From assembly GCA_900319625.1 (NCBI GenBank), contig ONPD01000004.1:124001-188000 (forward strand): a DNA stretch of 64,000 nt, in the 5' to 3' direction. This document shows positions 56,369 through 64,000 of this stretch, piece after piece (within the stretch, counting starts at the first letter, position 1; each line of letters begins with the position of its first letter). A program made the position numbers and the translations under genes. The notes beneath the pieces were generated by a model. The model was given only the letters and a program-made list of their open reading frames with translations, ran no database searches and was not told where the DNA came from. The DNA is from an uncultured Treponema sp. GTDB taxonomy: Bacteria; Spirochaetota; Spirochaetia; Treponematales; Treponemataceae.

Positions 56369-58117
56369 TTATTCGACTTCTACACTCATATGCTTAAACC
56401 TGGTAACGTCAAAAAGTCCCATATCCGTAATTTTTAATGCAGGAATAACAGGCAGTGCCATAAAGCATAGCGTCATAAAAGGATCTACTGTTTCCGGAAC
56501 CGAAAGTTCTTTTCTTGCAATATCTACCATACTTTCAATTTTTTCTGCAACTTCTTGAGCCGGCTTATCGCACATAAGGCCTGCAATTTCGTGCTGAATA
56601 CTGGAAATTACCTTTCCCTTCTTTGCAATGGCAAGACCGCCACCCATTTCTACAAGGCAGTTTACGGCTGCTTCCATATCTTCATCACTGTCGCCTGCAA
56701 CAATTATATTGTGAGAATCGTGAGCAATGGAAAGCGCAATTGCCCCGCCCTTAAGACCAAAGCCCTGAATAAGTCCAAGTCCCACATTTCCGGTTCCCTT
56801 ATGGCGTTCCACAACGGCAATCTTAACTACATCATCATCATTTCGAATCCAGCAGCCATTTTTATCACGCAAAACCTTTACTTCAGAAGCATCTGTAACA
56901 ATTGAATAAGGAATAATCTTAATCGACTTAGCCCGGTCAGAAGCCAGTTTCAAGGCAAGTCTTTCCCGGCTGAAGTTTTTTACATTCATTTTGCCGCTTA
57001 CTTTTTCAGGCTTTACATGCTGGTCTTTGGCAAGATATTGTCCTTCATCTGCGACAAGCTTACCGCTGGCCCAGACTTTTCTGACTTTGAAATCAGATAA
57101 ATCATCAAACAAAATCAAATCTGCAAGACGTCCCGGAGCAACAGCCCCACGGTTTCTTAAACCAAAACTGTTTGCAGCAGTGTAAGTTGCAATTGTAATT
57201 GCAGTAAGCGGATCAAGGCCATGCTTTATTGCAATTCTTATGTTATTGTCGATATGACCTTCATTTACAATGCTTGCAGGCTGCCTGTCATCAGTACAGA
57301 ACATAAAACGGTGATAATTCCTGTCATTTACAGCAGGCAAAAGTGTTACTACATCATGGGTGGCAGAACCTTCCCTAAGCATAATGTACATACCTCTTCT
57401 TATCTTTGCCAGAGCGTCTTCAGGACTTATACATTCATGGTCATTCAAGGCACCAGCCGCAATATAAGCATCAAGCCCTGATTTTCCCAATCCGGGACAG
57501 TGGCCGTCAAAGAAATCTTTTCCGTGCTCTTTTGAAACAGCTATCTTATCAAGAACTAAATCATCAGAATTGCAGACACCAACATAATTCATAAGCTCCC
57601 CAAGTCCCAGTACACGACGGCTGTCTATGCGGGAAGCAATTTCTTCTGCCCCCAGTACTGCCCCGGAATTTTCAAAAGGAGTTGCAGGAACGCAGGAAGG
57701 AAACTGAACAAAAACCTTTAAGGCAAGATTTTCTGTAGCCTTAATCATATAATCAAAACCGTCCAGACCGCATACATTACAGATTTCATGAGGATCCGCA
57801 ATTATAGTCGTGGTTCCGTGGGGCATAACAAGACGGGAAAATTCTGCAGGACAAAGATGACTTGATTCAATATGAACATGAGCATCAATAAGACCTGGCG
57901 CAATATAACTTCCCCTGGCATCAAAAACTTCCTTTGCCTGAGGAAAATTAGGACCGCCAAAGCCCGCAATATAATCATCAGAAATATAAATATCCGCATT
58001 AAAAACGCTTCTGTCAAAAACATCAATGACCTTAGCATTTTTTATGCACAAATCTGCCGGAACTCTTCCCGTCGCAGTTTCAATAAGTTTCTTTAATTTT
58101 CTTTTTTCCATAATCAA
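56369..58117 (-). CDS. ade: Adenine deaminase
   Basis: A 582-residue metal-dependent amidohydrolase that converts adenine to hypoxanthine. LIDAHVHIESSHL at about 76-88 gives the first metal histidines, followed by PHGTTTIIADPHEICNVCG, then the family segments GHCPGL and HDSHNIIVAGDSDEDM. The C-terminal extension is typical of AdeC-class enzymes. The purine permease gene ends 10 nt upstream, so uptake and deamination are probably coregulated. Confidence 0.92.
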   Translation of the reverse strand: MIMEKRKLKKLIETATGRVPADLCIKNAKVIDVFDRSVFNADIYISDDYIAGFGGPNFPQAKEVFDARGSYIAPGLIDAHVHIESSHLCPAEFSRLVMPHGTTTIIADPHEICNVCGLDGFDYMIKATENLALKVFVQFPSCVPATPFENSGAVLGAEEIASRIDSRRVLGLGELMNYVGVCNSDDLVLDKIAVSKEHGKDFFDGHCPGLGKSGLDAYIAAGALNDHECISPEDALAKIRRGMYIMLREGSATHDVVTLLPAVNDRNYHRFMFCTDDRQPASIVNEGHIDNNIRIAIKHGLDPLTAITIATYTAANSFGLRNRGAVAPGRLADLILFDDLSDFKVRKVWASGKLVADEGQYLAKDQHVKPEKVSGKMNVKNFSRERLALKLASDRAKSIKIIPYSIVTDASEVKVLRDKNGCWIRNDDDVVKIAVVERHKGTGNVGLGLIQGFGLKGGAIALSIAHDSHNIIVAGDSDEDMEAAVNCLVEMGGGLAIAKKGKVISSIQHEIAGLMCDKPAQEVAEKIESMVDIARKELSVPETVDPFMTLCFMALPVIPALKITDMGLFDVTRFKHMSVEVE

Positions 58118-58126
58118 CTTCTCTAA

Positions 58127-59434
58127 TCAGGACAAAATCCCGATTATTATTCTTATTACAAAAAGGCCTGCTACAACCCAGGTCATAGTTTCAACTTCTT
58201 TGATATGTCCGGTAAATGCCTTAATAAGTACAAAAGACAAAATTCCAAAAAGGATTCCATCTGAAATACTTGAAGTACAAATCATCATAAGAACTGTAAG
58301 GAAAGCCGGTATTAACTCTGTATAGTCTGAATAATCAATATCCTTCATAGGAGCAATCATCATGCAGCCTACAAGAATAAGGGCTGACGAAGAAGCAGCA
58401 GCTGGAATCGAACCAAAAATCGGTTCTATAAACAGAGACAGAAGGAAGAGGATTCCGACGACAATTGTGGTAAGACCTGTGCGGCCACCTTCCGCAACTC
58501 CGGTTGAACTTTCAACAAAGGTTGTAATCGTAGAAGTTCCTAAAACGGCGCCGACAGTAGTTCCAATCGCATCAGACATCAAGGCTTCTGAAGTTCTCGG
58601 AATTGTGCCGTCTTCCTTTATCATGTTAGATTTTCCAGCGCAGGCAATCAAAGTTCCGACAGTATTAAACATATCAACATATAAAAGAGTAAGCGTAATG
58701 ATTATAAAATCCGAAATAGTTTTTTGATTTGTAAAAATCTCAGAAAATGAAAATTCACAGAAATAGGGACTTGCAGGAAGATAGCTGCCGCCTGCATAGT
58801 GGGTAACACCCATAGGAATACCCAGCAGAGTTACAAGAAGTATACCAATCAGAATTGCCCCGCGAACCTTCTTTACAAGAAAAACGCCTGTAATTATTAC
58901 GCCAAGAACTGTCAAAAGCGGAGTTCCCACAAACCATTCCGCATTGATGGCTGTAATAGTAGCAGGGTCAGAAACAATAATATTTCCATTTTTCAAACCG
59001 ATGTAAGCCACAAAAAGCCCGACACCAGCCCCTATTGCTTTTTTAAGTGTTGAAGGAATGCAGTTTACGATTGCCTCTCGCAAATTAGTAACAGTAAGAA
59101 GGATAAAAATAATGCCTTCCATAAGAACCGCTGTAAGGCCCCACTGCCAGGAATAGCCCATTGCATTACAGATAGTATAGGCAAACATGGCATTTACGCC
59201 CATGCTGGCAGAAAGCGCAAAAGGAAGATTGGCATAAAAGCCCATTACAAAGCAGGAAATTGCAGATGCGATAGCCGTGGCGGCAAAAACTTTTGTAAAG
59301 TCCATACCGCAGGCAGAAAGGATAAGTGGATTAACCGCGAGAATATACGCCATTGTCATAAAGGTTGACAGACCGGCAATAATCTCGGTTTTTACATCAG
59401 AGCCGCTTTCCTTAATATGAAAGAATTTTTCCAT
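58127..59434 (-). CDS. NCS2-family purine permease (AzgA-like)
   Basis: About 435 residues from the ATG at 59434; the frame stays open to 59521, but the family core begins at MEKFFHIKESGSDVKTEI. About 12-14 helices, with GLSTFMTMAYILAVNP, SASMGVNAMFAYT and a late FVESSTGVAEGGRTG loop, match AzgA-type adenine/hypoxanthine/guanine transporters. With adenine deaminase next to it, adenine or hypoxanthine is the likely substrate. No ribosome site is obvious before the ATG. The palindromic element lies just upstream. Confidence 0.88.
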   Translation of the reverse strand: MEKFFHIKESGSDVKTEIIAGLSTFMTMAYILAVNPLILSACGMDFTKVFAATAIASAISCFVMGFYANLPFALSASMGVNAMFAYTICNAMGYSWQWGLTAVLMEGIIFILLTVTNLREAIVNCIPSTLKKAIGAGVGLFVAYIGLKNGNIIVSDPATITAINAEWFVGTPLLTVLGVIITGVFLVKKVRGAILIGILLVTLLGIPMGVTHYAGGSYLPASPYFCEFSFSEIFTNQKTISDFIIITLTLLYVDMFNTVGTLIACAGKSNMIKEDGTIPRTSEALMSDAIGTTVGAVLGTSTITTFVESSTGVAEGGRTGLTTIVVGILFLLSLFIEPIFGSIPAAASSSALILVGCMMIAPMKDIDYSDYTELIPAFLTVLMMICTSSISDGILFGILSFVLIKAFTGHIKEVETMTWVVAGLFVIRIIIGILS

Positions 59435-59482
59435 AGTTAAAGAATACACGGGGATTATCAAAAAATAAAGAAAAAAAACGGC

Positions 59483-59630
59483 CACAGATAAACACAGATG
59501 TCCACAGATTTGCAATGGCAAAAAAACAACCTTACAACTTCAAAATCAACATCACCATTGCTTAACTTGCGCATAGCGCAAGTTGCAGGACTATCTATGT
59601 CCCATCCGTGCTAATCCGCGTTTATCCGTG
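59483..59630. repeat. Imperfect palindrome of triplicated heptamers
   Basis: Two 27-nt arms, 59483-59509 and 59604-59630, are inverted copies of each other with 20 of 27 positions equal and four of the seven differences A/G, which still allow G-U pairs in RNA. Each arm has three copies of a heptamer near CACRGAT, spaced by 3 nt, so a 10-nt period. The middle has its own perfect 9-bp hairpin (59564-59584). A run of eight A lies just beyond the left arm, read as T8 on the minus strand, so a minus-strand transcript from guaB could form a hairpin followed by U8. It lies between guaB and the permease. Function unknown; a dispersed repeat or large terminator are both possible. Confidence 0.75.
59564..59584. 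repeat. Perfect 9-bp inverted repeat at the centre of the palindrome
   Basis: AACTTGCGC, loop ATA, GCGCAAGTT. It stands near the centre between the two heptamer arms. No T tract follows on either strand, so it is not a terminator on its own. It may cap the large stem-loop or be a protein-binding site. Confidence 0.8.
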
Positions 59631-59639
59631 TCAAAAAAA

Positions 59640-61145
59640 CTAATTTGCCTTAATGCTGTTCTTTACGATAACGTCATGTGCGCCGCCTTCCCGAATAGAA
59701 GCGCCGCTTACGCGTGTAATCTTAGCCTTCTGCTGAAGCTCAGGAATTGTGATAACACCGCAATTACACATAGCGTGAATAACCTTGCTTGTAGTAAGGG
59801 TAACGTTATCGTGGAGCGAACCGGCATAAGGAACGTAAGAGTCAACGCCCTCTTCAAAAGCCATACCCTTCTTTCCGCCAAGGTCATAGCGCTGCCAGTT
59901 GCGGGCACGGTTAGAACCTTCACCCCAGTATTCCTTAACGTAGTTGCCGTTTACAATCAGCTTGTTAGTTGGCGATTCATCAAAGCGGGCAAAGTAGCGG
60001 CCCAGCATTACAAAGTCAGCACCCATAGCCAGAGCCAGAGTGATATGATGGTCGTGAACAATACCGCCGTCCGAACAGATAGGAACGTAAATACCAGTTT
60101 TTTCGTAGTAAGCATCGCGGGCCTTAGCAACCTCAACAGTAGCAGTAGCCTGACCGCGGCCAATACCCTTCTGCTCGCGGGTAATACAGATAGAACCGCC
60201 GCCAATACCGATTTTTACAAAGTCAGCACCAGCCTCAGCAAGGAAATTGAAACCTTCAGCATCAACAACGTTACCAGCCCCTACCTTAGCATTAGGCCAC
60301 TTAGCGTGAATATCCTGCAAAGCGCGGCGCTGCCATTCAGTAAAGCCCTCAGAAGAGTCCAGAGTCATAACATCAACACCGGCAGCCAGCAAAGCAGGAA
60401 CACGATCCATATAATCGCGGGTATTGATACCGGCACCAACGATATAGCGTTTCTTAGAATCAAGAAGTTCAAGAGGATGTTCAGTGTGGCTTGCAGCGTC
60501 CTTGCGGAAAACCAGATACATAAGATTACCGTTTTTATCAACAACAGGAAGCTGATTGATTTTGTTAGCCCAGATAAGGTCGTTAGCTTCTTCAAGAGTG
60601 ATGCCGTCTTCAGCCTTAACAAGATCCTTGAGCGGAGTCATATATTCGCTTACCTTTGCATCAGGCGCACAGTGATTAATTCTGAAATCGCGCTCAGTGA
60701 TAATACCAAGAAGCTTACCGTTTGCAGAACCGTCTTCAGTAACCGCAACAGTCGAATGACCGCTCTCCTCAATAGCCGCAACCAGCTCGTTCAAAGTCTG
60801 CTCCGGACGGATATTTGTATCAGAAGTTACAAAACCGGCCTTGTAGTCCTTTACGCGGGCAACCATAGCAGCCTGATTTTCAATAGTCTGCGAACCGTAA
60901 ATAAAAGAGATTCCGCCTTCTTTAGCAAGCGCAACAGCCAGCTTATCGTCAGAAACAGCCTGCATAACCGCGCTGACCATCGGAATATTCATTGTAAGGG
61001 GGCATTTTTCACCCTTCTTCTTATTATATCTCACAACCGGAGTCTGCAAACTTACATTTGCCGGAATACAATCAGGGCCAGTATAGCCCGGAACCAACAG
61101 ATACTCATCGAATGTGTGGGATTCTTCTTCAAAAAAATATGCCAT
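59640..61145 (-). CDS. guaB: Inosine-5'-monophosphate dehydrogenase
   Basis: A 501-residue enzyme that oxidises IMP to XMP, the rate-setting step in GMP synthesis. The (beta/alpha)8 core is split by two CBS domains (about 107-225). The catalytic cysteine C320 sits in [15 protein letters not shown]; in most bacterial enzymes this loop reads GSICTTR followed by a different flap, so the loop here is of an uncommon type. GDGGI-like phosphate binding appears as SDGGIVHD, and [18 protein letters not shown] follows. A ribosome site (GAGG) precedes the ATG at 61145. It closes the purine group with the permease and deaminase. Confidence 0.93.
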   Translation of the reverse strand: MAYFFEEESHTFDEYLLVPGYTGPDCIPANVSLQTPVVRYNKKKGEKCPLTMNIPMVSAVMQAVSDDKLAVALAKEGGISFIYGSQTIENQAAMVARVKDYKAGFVTSDTNIRPEQTLNELVAAIEESGHSTVAVTEDGSANGKLLGIITERDFRINHCAPDAKVSEYMTPLKDLVKAEDGITLEEANDLIWANKINQLPVVDKNGNLMYLVFRKDAASHTEHPLELLDSKKRYIVGAGINTRDYMDRVPALLAAGVDVMTLDSSEGFTEWQRRALQDIHAKWPNAKVGAGNVVDAEGFNFLAEAGADFVKIGIGGGSICITREQKGIGRGQATATVEVAKARDAYYEKTGIYVPICSDGGIVHDHHITLALAMGADFVMLGRYFARFDESPTNKLIVNGNYVKEYWGEGSNRARNWQRYDLGGKKGMAFEEGVDSYVPYAGSLHDNVTLTTSKVIHAMCNCGVITIPELQQKAKITRVSGASIREGGAHDVIVKNSIKAN

Positions 61146-61278
61146 CGCCTTACCTCTTTTCCTAATATATTAACCGAGCATTTTAGTTTAAAACAGATAT
61201 TTTTTCTACCCCCAGAGATTTCTTCAAAGATTTTCTATTTTTTTTCAAAACATTGCCGGAATTTGATTTTTTTTTGAA

Positions 61279-61314
61279 TTATATAGATAAGGGATTTCCC
61301 CTGAATCTATATAA
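61279..61314. promoter_or_regulatory. Inverted repeat before the Rpn nuclease gene
   Basis: Perfect 10-nt arms TTATATAGAT (61279-61288) and ATCTATATAA (61305-61314) surround an inner GGG-ATTT-CCC stem. It ends 17 nt before the nuclease ATG, covering where a promoter or leader would lie. It could be an operator, an mRNA hairpin that limits translation, or the end of a mobile unit. No T tract follows on the plus strand, which argues against a terminator there. Confidence 0.6.
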
Positions 61315-61331
61315 GTGAGAGGTTAAAAAAA

Positions 61332-62225
61332 ATGGCATTCTGGAGAAGAAATTACAAGGATTCTGTATTTACAGATTTATTTGGAAGCGATAGGGACGGA
61401 AAAAAGAATTTTCTGGAACTTTACAATGCCTTGTCCGGCAATAATTTTAAGCTGGGAGAGGTACATCTTGAAAGAAAGATTATCGAGCAGACTCTCTACA
61501 AAACCTTCAATAACGATGTCAGCTGGGAAATAAACGGCAGGCTGATTGTGTTAGTTGAACATCAATCAACAGTAAATGAAAATATGCCCTTCCGTTGTCT
61601 GGAATATGTTACACGAATTTATGAAGGAATTGTTCCTGTGAAGGTGCGCTATCAGGAAAAAGTCTTTAAAATTCCGAATCCTGATTTTTATGTTGTTTAC
61701 GTAGGAAAGAAATCAATTCCTCAAGAGCAGGAACTCAAGCTTTCAGATGCTTTCTATGAAAAAGACGACAGCAGACTGGAGCTTGTGGTAAAGGTTAAAA
61801 ATTGTTCAGACTACAAGAATTTGCCGATTTTCTCGGATTGTGATATTCTTAAGGAGTACTGTAGATTTATAGAAATTGTAGAACAAACCTACAACAAGCA
61901 GCATTCAAAGCGCTCAATAAGACGGGCAGTAGAAATCGCGAAAGAAGAAGGCATTCTTACAGAATATTTAGACAGAAAATCGCGGGAGGTAGTAAACATG
62001 TTATGTGCAAAGTATGATTATAAAACTGACATTGCAGTAAAACAGGCCGAAGCCCGCGAAGAAGGCATTGCAATTGGTAAGGAAGCTGGTGCTGAACAGA
62101 AAGCTGTAGAAGACGCCGTAATGCTAGTAAAAAAGTATAATGCTACTCCTGAAACCGCGGCTAAGGACATGAATGCCCCTCTAGAACTTGTGCTGGAAGC
62201 AATAAAAATAACAGAAAAAGCATAG
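61332..62225 (+). CDS. Rpn-family recombination-promoting nuclease (PD-(D/E)XK)
   Basis: A 297-residue protein of the Rpn/YhgA-like putative transposase family, DNA endonucleases of the PD-(D/E)XK fold that can raise recA-independent recombination. The nuclease core has D62 in NDVSWEINGR and E76-x-Q78 in LIVLVEHQS. The C-terminus holds the typical EAREEGIAIGKEAG helix and the closing APLELVLEAI. A GAGAGG ribosome site stands before the ATG. It is flanked by an inverted repeat upstream and a GC-rich block downstream, and reads opposite to its neighbours. Such genes are often multicopy in treponemes. Confidence 0.87.
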   Translation: MAFWRRNYKDSVFTDLFGSDRDGKKNFLELYNALSGNNFKLGEVHLERKIIEQTLYKTFNNDVSWEINGRLIVLVEHQSTVNENMPFRCLEYVTRIYEGIVPVKVRYQEKVFKIPNPDFYVVYVGKKSIPQEQELKLSDAFYEKDDSRLELVVKVKNCSDYKNLPIFSDCDILKEYCRFIEIVEQTYNKQHSKRSIRRAVEIAKEEGILTEYLDRKSREVVNMLCAKYDYKTDIAVKQAEAREEGIAIGKEAGAEQKAVEDAVMLVKKYNATPETAAKDMNAPLELVLEAIKITEKA

Positions 62226-62334
62226 GGGCAAGACCCCATACCCAGTCGCCTTCCGGGCTCCTCTACGTTCGGTGCGTCAAACAAGTTTGCCGCACTGGCT
62301 TCGCCACCCTCCACGCTCCGGCCGGCTGCCTCCT
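62225..62334. repeat. GC-rich block downstream of the Rpn gene, with internal hairpin
   Basis: A gene-free stretch of about 110 nt, far richer in GC than its surroundings. It opens with GGGGCAAGACCCC (62225-62237) and has a near-perfect hairpin TGCGTCAAAC-AA-GTTTGCCGCA (62273-62294, 9 of 10 pairs). The look is that of a dispersed intergenic repeat; a frame through it on the minus strand gives only chance residues. Copy number in the genome cannot be tested here. It may belong with the nuclease gene as a unit. Confidence 0.55.
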
Positions 62335-62362
62335 AAAAAAAAGAAATGACGTTAGTCATTTC
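62335..62362 (-). terminator. Rho-independent terminator of the glycosyltransferase gene
   Basis: On the minus strand GAAATGAC-TAAC-GTCATTTC (62343-62362) forms a perfect 8-bp stem followed at once by eight T (62335-62342). The TGA stop of the glycosyltransferase (62356-62358) lies inside the first arm, so the stem is partly coding. Confidence 0.8.
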
Positions 62363-63429
62363 CAATCCGTGTGACACCCCCTATCGGAAGATAAATTCCT
62401 CACAGAGCCTTCCACCCGTTCCACAAAGGAAGCGCCCCAGTATTCGCAAAGCATTTCCCTTGCCTGTGATTGTAATTCTGGGATGACAGTTTCGCTAAGC
62501 TGCTTGAGATTGTTGGCAAGGTAAAAAGTAGTCATTCGTCTTATGCTTTTTATTTCCTCTTCAGAAAGGCTTGCTCCTACCCCAGACTTTTCATTATTTT
62601 TTATCCATTCCGAGATAATAGAAAAAACGCTTGCAGTTGAGCAAATCATACTCCATTTTTTCAGGCTGTCGATTTTTCGGGCTGAAGACATTCCTGTATT
62701 TACACGATAACGATAAACTTTCTCTTCTATTCCCACATATGATTTTGCGTACAATCCAATAAAGAAGAACAAAAGCACGTCATCAGCCATATTGCATTGT
62801 GTATAAGGAATATTTTCATAAGCCTTAATGAAAAGTTCGCGTCTGATAAGCTTCCCCCACGTATTTGCAGTAAAAGGCGAATCTAAAAGCCATCTTTTTA
62901 ATACATCATTTTTGATTAATCCGTAATAAATCTTTCCGTAACGATTTTCCTGACAGGGTGTAAAATTACCATTATCATCAAAAATACCCGCAGTTGATGT
63001 ACCGTGGGTTATATCAGAATTATATTTTTGTGCCGAACTATATAGAAAGTTTAATGCGTTTTCTGCCATTTCGTCATCGCTGTCTACCTGAGTTAAGTAC
63101 AGCCCTTTTGCTTCATAAGCAAGAGTACGGCGAACTTCAATAAGGCCTCGGTTTTCACGATGCTCTATAAAGCGGAATGAAACAGAAGGAAGATTTTTTT
63201 CTTTTCTAAATTTTTTACATTCTTTTTCTGCAAGCCGGACAATTTTCTTTGCATTCCGCCCATTTCCATCACACCCTCGGCTTGCATCACTTACAATGAC
63301 AATTTCAAAAGATTCAAAATCCTGCGTAATTACAGAACGCAGGCATTGTTCAAGAAAAGGCTCGGTATCATAAAGCGGAATACATACTGAAATTAAAGGA
63401 TTATTCACCGTCAGTATTTCTAATACCAA
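62356..63429 (-). CDS. Family 2 glycosyltransferase
   Basis: A 357-residue GT-A fold glycosyltransferase. The N-terminal NNPLISVCIPLYDTEPFLEQCL (about 9-30), IVIVSDAS, HRENRGLIEVRR and the metal-binding VDSDDE (D116, D118) are all typical of GT2. The sugar and acceptor are unknown; cell-surface glycan or flagellar glycosylation are possible. The frame opens with TTG at 63429; a GTG at 63408 that overlaps the previous stop by 8 nt gives a more usual N-terminus. Neither has a strong ribosome site. It overlaps the partial gene upstream, so the two are probably cotranscribed. Confidence 0.85.
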   Translation of the reverse strand: MVLEILTVNNPLISVCIPLYDTEPFLEQCLRSVITQDFESFEIVIVSDASRGCDGNGRNAKKIVRLAEKECKKFRKEKNLPSVSFRFIEHRENRGLIEVRRTLAYEAKGLYLTQVDSDDEMAENALNFLYSSAQKYNSDITHGTSTAGIFDDNGNFTPCQENRYGKIYYGLIKNDVLKRWLLDSPFTANTWGKLIRRELFIKAYENIPYTQCNMADDVLLFFFIGLYAKSYVGIEEKVYRYRVNTGMSSARKIDSLKKWSMICSTASVFSIISEWIKNNEKSGVGASLSEEEIKSIRRMTTFYLANNLKQLSETVIPELQSQAREMLCEYWGASFVERVEGSVRNLSSDRGCHTDWK

Positions 63430-64000
63430 TATAACAATTTTTTACTTCAGTGAAACCGTTACCAACATAACAATTAGAAGCAGAAAGATAGAATGAACCA
63501 TCAGTACCATTATCAGAAATAATAGAATAGGTTCTAAATAATTTATTCTCTTCATCAAATGTCGCTGAAGTTTCATTAAACGCCATTGCAAATGTTTCAA
63601 GGTCAACTGTAACAATTCGGTTTACATTCTTAAATGATAATCCTCCGTTTTCATCAACATAAAATGCATAACCATCATCTGCGATAACAAGTTTTTTTGG
63701 TTTTAGTCCGATAATTTTTGCAGGCCCATAGAAAGCTGATGTAGAAAGATTTAACTTTGAGTTAGAAAAACTCGTTTTTGGTGAACAGATTGAAGGGAAG
63801 ATTGTATTCACCTTAGTATTAAAATTCAATTTTTCTGAGCCTTCCAGCAATGTATACTCAGCCTTATCGCTATCGTTATAAGTAATTTTAAAAGTATCTT
63901 CATTTTGATAATAACAATACATCTTTTCGATTTCAGTATTCGCTATTTCATCAGAACTGAATCCTGCATTTTTTAACTCTCCAGTTGAAATATCGTATTT
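63401..64000 (-). CDS. Unknown protein, C-terminal part (cut by window edge)
   Basis: An open frame on the minus strand from the window edge to a TAA at 63401, about 199 residues. The frame is open all the way to 64000, so the ATG at 63922 is likely internal. The sequence is beta-rich with Asn, Ser and Tyr turns (DDGYAFYVDENGGLSFKNVNRIVTVDLE, GSFYLSASNCYVGNGF), in keeping with a beta-propeller or adhesin-type protein, but no family is recognised. It overlaps the glycosyltransferase start. Confidence 0.6.
   Translation of the reverse strand, partial: KYDISTGELKNAGFSSDEIANTEIEKMYCYYQNEDTFKITYNDSDKAEYTLLEGSEKLNFNTKVNTIFPSICSPKTSFSNSKLNLSTSAFYGPAKIIGLKPKKLVIADDGYAFYVDENGGLSFKNVNRIVTVDLETFAMAFNETSATFDEENKLFRTYSIISDNGTDGSFYLSASNCYVGNGFTEVKNCYIGIRNTDGE

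Noticed and set aside
53513..56437. Several long plus-strand frames
   Set aside because: All are antisense to uvrA and have no recognisable domain.
59583..61277. Long plus-strand open frame of 564 codons
   Set aside because: It lies antisense to guaB, whose product is a complete and well-conserved enzyme; the antisense protein has no motif and is the product of biased codon use.
62018..62314. Small minus-strand frame of 98 codons across the end of the nuclease gene
   Set aside because: Runs through a GC-rich repeat-like block and antisense to the nuclease; no ribosome site or conserved motif.
1..64000. tRNA, rRNA or CRISPR array
   Set aside because: Intergenic gaps are short and none shows a cloverleaf, rRNA sequence or regularly spaced direct repeats of CRISPR type.

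Overview
The window looks like chromosomal DNA of a spirochaete of the genus Treponema, probably a free-living or gut/rumen-type treponeme. The basis is gene content and order: tamB, bamA, skp and mutS in a row and lptD beside uvrA, both arrangements I recall from T. pallidum; a PUR-domain nucleic-acid-binding protein of the Borrelia BpuR type; a TlyC/CorC protein; and several signal-peptide proteins of a treponemal kind that I cannot assign. Base composition is moderately AT-rich and even, apart from a short GC-rich block near 62.2-62.3 kb. I cannot name the species.

Layout. 1-2756 (minus) is a phosphorelay set: hybrid histidine kinase, separate HPt protein and a response regulator cut by the window edge. 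2842-5212 (plus) holds a phosphohexomutase and a DnaQ-type exonuclease. From 5209 to 61145 almost everything lies on the minus strand in tight, often overlapping gene strings: LysM/M23-like envelope protein, YfbR-like HD protein, unknown, recN, nadK, DegT-fold protein, cheW; comF, mutS, skp, bamA, tamB (outer-membrane assembly plus mismatch repair); tmk, PUR protein, cysteine desulfurase, aroB, rnhB, beta-helix exported protein, purine-type phosphoribosyltransferase; clpC, mcsB, mcsA; a LolCDE-like transporter; an exported protein, ftsY, a PEGA-like exported protein and prfB, which needs a programmed +1 frameshift. A lone plus-strand exported protein (43125) interrupts the run. Then come a TPR protein, tlyC/corC, ybeY, pgpH and phoH, then lptD, uvrA, and a purine salvage group (adenine deaminase, NCS2 purine permease, IMP dehydrogenase).

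The last 5 kb is more accessory: a 150-bp imperfect palindrome built of triplicated heptamers, an Rpn-family PD-(D/E)XK nuclease preceded by an inverted repeat, a GC-rich repeat-like block with its own hairpin, a family 2 glycosyltransferase ending in a terminator, and a partial unknown protein.

How the genes work together: much of the window serves envelope building (BamA, Skp, TamB, LptD, LolCDE, FtsY, LysM/M23), genome repair (RecN, MutS, UvrA, RNase HII), protein quality control (ClpC with McsA/McsB-like partners) and purine salvage. The points most worth a second look are an McsB-like kinase that lacks several catalytic residues of its family, a DegT-fold protein whose Schiff-base lysine is replaced, the heptamer palindrome, and the Rpn nuclease with its flanking inverted structures. 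No tRNA, rRNA, CRISPR array or intact insertion sequence was seen. No gene-free stretch exceeds about 210 bases.
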